Positions 60,733 through 64,000 of a stretch of DNA of 64,000 nt are shown here, one piece after another. The notes under the pieces were generated by a model, which was not told the DNA's origin, made no database searches, and worked only from the letters and a program-made list of their open reading frames with translations. How positions within the stretch are numbered: the first letter of the stretch is position 1; every line of letters starts with the position of its first letter. The DNA is taken from assembly GCA_900455155.1 (NCBI GenBank), contig UGUC01000004.1:682001-746000 (forward strand), in the 5' to 3' direction. The stretch is from Providencia stuartii (GTDB taxonomy: Bacteria > Pseudomonadota > Gammaproteobacteria > Enterobacterales > Enterobacteriaceae). Position numbers and translations under genes: made by a program.

Positions 60733-63700
60733 TTAATCTTTTATTTTAAAATCAGTTACATGGGTCATTTTACCCGTTTTATCTATTTTTGCCATATAGT
60801 GAATATTAACGCCATTAATTTTTTGTTCCATTTTTGACCACCCCTTTCCTTTAAAATGAGGGTCGCCAATTTGATCAGGCTTAATTATTTCCACTCCATT
60901 CTCTGGATGTTTCTTTACATGATCCATTGCAAATTTTTCATTTTTATTTCTTATTTTAGTTCTTCCTGTTGACTTTGATTTTACTTTTTTAGGTTTTCGT
61001 GAAGACGAACACTTACGTAACCCCCACGGGTCAACCCACACCAACGCATTCGGCGCATACTGATACAGATTTAACCCACCCGCCAGTCCTATCGGGTCCT
61101 GCTGGGTAAAGCGCCCAATATCAGGGTCATAATACCGAAAGGTATTATAGTGCAAACCGGTCTCTCTGTCGAAATATTGCCCTTGAAAACGCAAGTTTTG
61201 GCTCCGAGCGTACCCGTTGGAATGCAAATTGCCTAACTCAATTTCCGTTTTACCCCATGACGTAAAGCGTGCGTGCCATTGTAGCTGGCCTTCTACATCG
61301 TAAAGTGCATCGGGTAAGCCATTGGGTTGACATTGAAAGTAGAAAATATTGCGCTGCTCACCCACGCTATCGACACGGGCTAAAGGGGCGTAACTGTCTG
61401 CATCTTCATACACATAGAGCATCTCAATGCCATGTCGCTGCTCACTGAGCAACCGCAACCCTTCCCACAAAAAGGTGGTGGTGCCACAGGGATGAGCCTG
61501 GGTTGGGCGATGTTGTAAAGCCAAGGGCACGTGAGGATTGGGAAGGTACGTCACCTGCTTATGCAAGCGGCGCCCGAGCGGGTCATAGCTAAATTGTACT
61601 TGGCAGCGCTGCTCATACGGATGATGGGTGGTGTGTAAGACCTCGATAAGTTGATGGTCACTGTTATAGCGATAAGACCAACGTTCGCCGGCACTGCTTT
61701 TTTCAATGGTGCGCCCAAACTCATCATAGCGGTAAGTATACCCGTGATAGTGGGTGACGCGGTTATGTAAACAGGCAGGGGCGTGCGCGTCCTGTAACAA
61801 GTTGGCCGCCGCATCGTAATAATAGGTTTCAGGTGAATAGCGGTCACTGCGGCGGTGCAATAGCTGGTCGTTGGTATCGTACTGGTAGTTTTTCCAACCA
61901 TACGGCGTCGTTTCTTCTTGAGTCACGACCAAGTTGTGGCGTAAATCGTAATCCCAGCGCGTTTCGGTCAGGGGTTTTGTGCCTTGTTGTGAGTGATAAC
62001 GGGTTTGCCGAGCTAGGCGACCGAGTCGGTCATATTGCCGTTGACTGCGAATATGCCCTTGGGTGCGCGTCACCTCACGGTGTAAGTTGTCACGGGTAAA
62101 TTCGGTGATAACGGTCTCATCGAGATTAATTTGCAAGGCATGACCGCTGCCGTAATACAGTGTTTTGAGCTGCTTACCATTAGGTAAGCCGACCTGAGTT
62201 CGATTGCCTAACACATCATACTGGTAATCCACCCGTCCACTGAGCGTGTGCTCTTGAATTAGCTGCCCTAATTTATCGTAGGTGAAATGGACAAATTGAG
62301 AATAGGAGGCTTCTCCGGTAGATGTAAAGCGGGCTGAGGCTAATTGCCCGCCAAGTGTATATTCATAGTGGGTGAGCCCTTCATCCGTTTGCCGCTGCAC
62401 CAATTGGCCTAGGGCATTATAACGGGCGTGGTGCACCAAGGCGTGGTCGGTACCGAAAGCAAAAGTCCGCTGAATAGTGCGGCCACAGGCATCATATTCA
62501 TAATGGGTGACTACACCATCAAGCCCAATTTCATCACACAACACATCATCGGGTCCCCAGCGAAAACGGTACTGCTCGTGATTCTCATTGCGCAAAGCAA
62601 CGAGACGGCCTCGCTCATCATACTGGCGCTCAACGGTGCCTTGCTGCGGATTGACCGTGCGTTGCAGTAGGCCTGAATCGTACCAATGGTATTCATAGCA
62701 GGAGCCGTCAGCCTGCTCAAAACGCGATAAGCGACCCAGCGCATCCCAATAGAAGCGATTTGACCAACCGTCGGGGCGAGTGATGACAAGCGGGCGACCC
62801 GCAGCATCATAGTGAAAATGCGTCTCTTCATGCTCGGCATCTTCGGTGCAAATCAGTTGATGTTGAGCATTATAACGGTACTGAGTGACTTTTCCCGAAC
62901 AGTCTTGGTGGCGCGTGATTTGCCCGCGTAAATTATAGGTTAACTGTCTGACCCCTTGTTTGGCATCGATTTGTTTAATCACTTCACCAAACTCATCACG
63001 TTCAAATGTTGTGGTTTGCCCTAATGCATTGGTTTCTGAGATAAGTCCATGATGCACGTCATAACTAAACAGAGTGCGGCTCCCATCGGGAGAGGTAATA
63101 CTCTTAATTAAATCTCGTGTAGTTAGCCACTGTATTAAAGTGGTATTCCCCAATGGGTCGGTTTCTTCGGTTAAGCAGCCATTTTCATCATAGTGAAAAT
63201 GCCACTGTTCATTCAGTGGTGACGAAGTTTGACTGAGCAGGCCTAATTCATTCCACTCATACCACCAGTCATTGCCTGCCTCATCAGTATAACGGGTGAC
63301 TAAGAATTGCTCATTCCATTCGTGGGTATGAGAGAGCTGATTCGCATGAATGACATGGGTTGTTCGAGCGACCATATCATAATCGATACGGCAATGTTCG
63401 CCTGCGTTAGTTTTATATTCAACGACCCGCCAATCATCAAATTTTGCCCAGTCATAATCACAGCGCAGTCCCTCAGGCAGGCGATGCTGCGTGAGCAGGT
63501 TATGCTCATTGTAGGCATATTCGCGAATGATAACGCCGCTGGCATCAATAACGGCGCTGACTTGCCCTTGATCATTATAGCGGTAGTGTACTAAGTCTCG
63601 GTCAGGCTCGTTGTCTTGTTGCTCGACGATGTGAGTGACACAATGAGGCAGGTCAGGATGGTGGTAAACAAGCGTCACTGCCAGTGTTTGTGCTGTGTCT

Positions 63701-64000
63701 GTGATTTGGTGAAGGCGATGCTGTGCATCATAGTGCAGTATCAACCCATTGCCATATTCATCGCTCAGCGACACCAGGCGAAGGTGTGCCGGATTATCGT
63801 CTCGCGGTGTAAATAAGCGCCAGCATTCTCCGTCACTGTCACTGATTGTGAGGTCACCGCGTTCATTGGCGGCAATAATTAACCCTTCATCAGCATTGAA
63901 ATATTGGATCCCGGGGACAGGCGGTTCAAAGCGCAGTTCACGACCACTCATATCGCGGTAACAATAGTGGTTCGCTTCACGGGTCACGCTCACTTCAAAC
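60733..64000 (-). CDS. Rhs-family polymorphic toxin, N-terminus outside the window
   Basis: Open to the window edge (…FEVSVTREANHYCYRDMSGR). Over 1,000 residues of YD/Rhs repeats (G-x-x-x-x-x-x-Y-D-x-x-G-R-L), which form the cocoon that encloses the toxin. The core ends at [27 protein letters not shown]; aspartyl autoproteolysis after this site is typical. The toxin tip has only about 94 residues: a Lys-rich start (RKPKKVKSKSTGRTKIRNKN), FAMDHVKKHPENGVEIIKPD, WSKMEQKINGVNIHYMAKID, GKMTHVTDFKIKD. No known catalytic motif. The core is G+C-rich, the tip AT-rich, the usual sign of tip exchange. Delivered by T6SS in relatives. Confidence 0.9.
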   Translation of the reverse strand, partial: FEVSVTREANHYCYRDMSGRELRFEPPVPGIQYFNADEGLIIAANERGDLTISDSDGECWRLFTPRDDNPAHLRLVSLSDEYGNGLILHYDAQHRLHQITDTAQTLAVTLVYHHPDLPHCVTHIVEQQDNEPDRDLVHYRYNDQGQVSAVIDASGVIIREYAYNEHNLLTQHRLPEGLRCDYDWAKFDDWRVVEYKTNAGEHCRIDYDMVARTTHVIHANQLSHTHEWNEQFLVTRYTDEAGNDWWYEWNELGLLSQTSSPLNEQWHFHYDENGCLTEETDPLGNTTLIQWLTTRDLIKSITSPDGSRTLFSYDVHHGLISETNALGQTTTFERDEFGEVIKQIDAKQGVRQLTYNLRGQITRHQDCSGKVTQYRYNAQHQLICTEDAEHEETHFHYDAAGRPLVITRPDGWSNRFYWDALGRLSRFEQADGSCYEYHWYDSGLLQRTVNPQQGTVERQYDERGRLVALRNENHEQYRFRWGPDDVLCDEIGLDGVVTHYEYDACGRTIQRTFAFGTDHALVHHARYNALGQLVQRQTDEGLTHYEYTLGGQLASARFTSTGEASYSQFVHFTYDKLGQLIQEHTLSGRVDYQYDVLGNRTQVGLPNGKQLKTLYYGSGHALQINLDETVITEFTRDNLHREVTRTQGHIRSQRQYDRLGRLARQTRYHSQQGTKPLTETRWDYDLRHNLVVTQEETTPYGWKNYQYDTNDQLLHRRSDRYSPETYYYDAAANLLQDAHAPACLHNRVTHYHGYTYRYDEFGRTIEKSSAGERWSYRYNSDHQLIEVLHTTHHPYEQRCQVQFSYDPLGRRLHKQVTYLPNPHVPLALQHRPTQAHPCGTTTFLWEGLRLLSEQRHGIEMLYVYEDADSYAPLARVDSVGEQRNIFYFQCQPNGLPDALYDVEGQLQWHARFTSWGKTEIELGNLHSNGYARSQNLRFQGQYFDRETGLHYNTFRYYDPDIGRFTQQDPIGLAGGLNLYQYAPNALVWVDPWGLRKCSSSRKPKKVKSKSTGRTKIRNKNEKFAMDHVKKHPENGVEIIKPDQIGDPHFKGKGWSKMEQKINGVNIHYMAKIDKTGKMTHVTDFKIKD

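Overview
The window looks like chromosomal DNA of a low-GC member of the Morganellaceae, most likely Providencia. The order of core genes (rpoD-dnaG-rpsU|tsaD, folB|plsY, cca-ygiM|ygiF-glnE-hldE, ubiK|ribB, ygiD|ygiC-ygiB, tolC|nudF-cpdA-yqiA-parE-parC-plsC-ftsP) is enterobacterial. The protein sequences are close to, but distinct from, those of E. coli. The species call is an inference; no rRNA or tRNA gene is present to confirm it.

Layout. 1-7.9 kb is accessory. It holds a broken MFS exporter with an NTF2-like protein, then a compact block made of a WYL-domain regulator, a Gly/Ala-rich membrane protein, an HNH-nuclease/membrane protein and a Cys-cluster (YkgJ-like) protein, and then an intact MFS exporter behind an operator-like promoter. 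7.9-40.4 kb is core: the macromolecular-synthesis operon, an aerotaxis receptor, phospholipid and folate genes, CCA-adding enzyme, GlnE and HldE, ribB behind an FMN riboswitch, TolC, topoisomerase IV, PlsC and FtsP. 40.4-64 kb is a large interbacterial-competition island. Its first part (40.9-48.0 kb) is a tandem array of PAAR-linked units, each with a small X protein followed by a 313-aa Y protein. Then come IS remnants, a three-gene block ending in an Asp-box beta-propeller protein, and a run of displaced rhs C-terminal cassettes with immunity-like genes, a SymE-like gene and IS256/IS481 elements. It ends in a long rhs gene that leaves the window.

Sequence quality matters here. At least fifteen reading frames, many of them essential genes (rpoD, rpsU, tsaD, cca, hldE, parE), carry single-base insertions, mostly in homopolymers. 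Removing one base restores the family-typical product each time. I treat these as probable assembly or sequencing errors and give the repaired extents. The accessory island also carries nonsense codons, internal deletions and IS insertions that cannot be explained this way and look like real decay.

How it fits together. The core genes cover replication initiation, transcription, tRNA maturation, envelope synthesis and efflux. The two candidates for little-described systems are the WYL-regulated membrane/HNH operon at 2.2-6.2 kb (possible phage defence or membrane stress) and the PAAR-X-Y array with mosaic proteins at 40.9-48.0 kb (probable type VI secretion toxin/immunity diversification).
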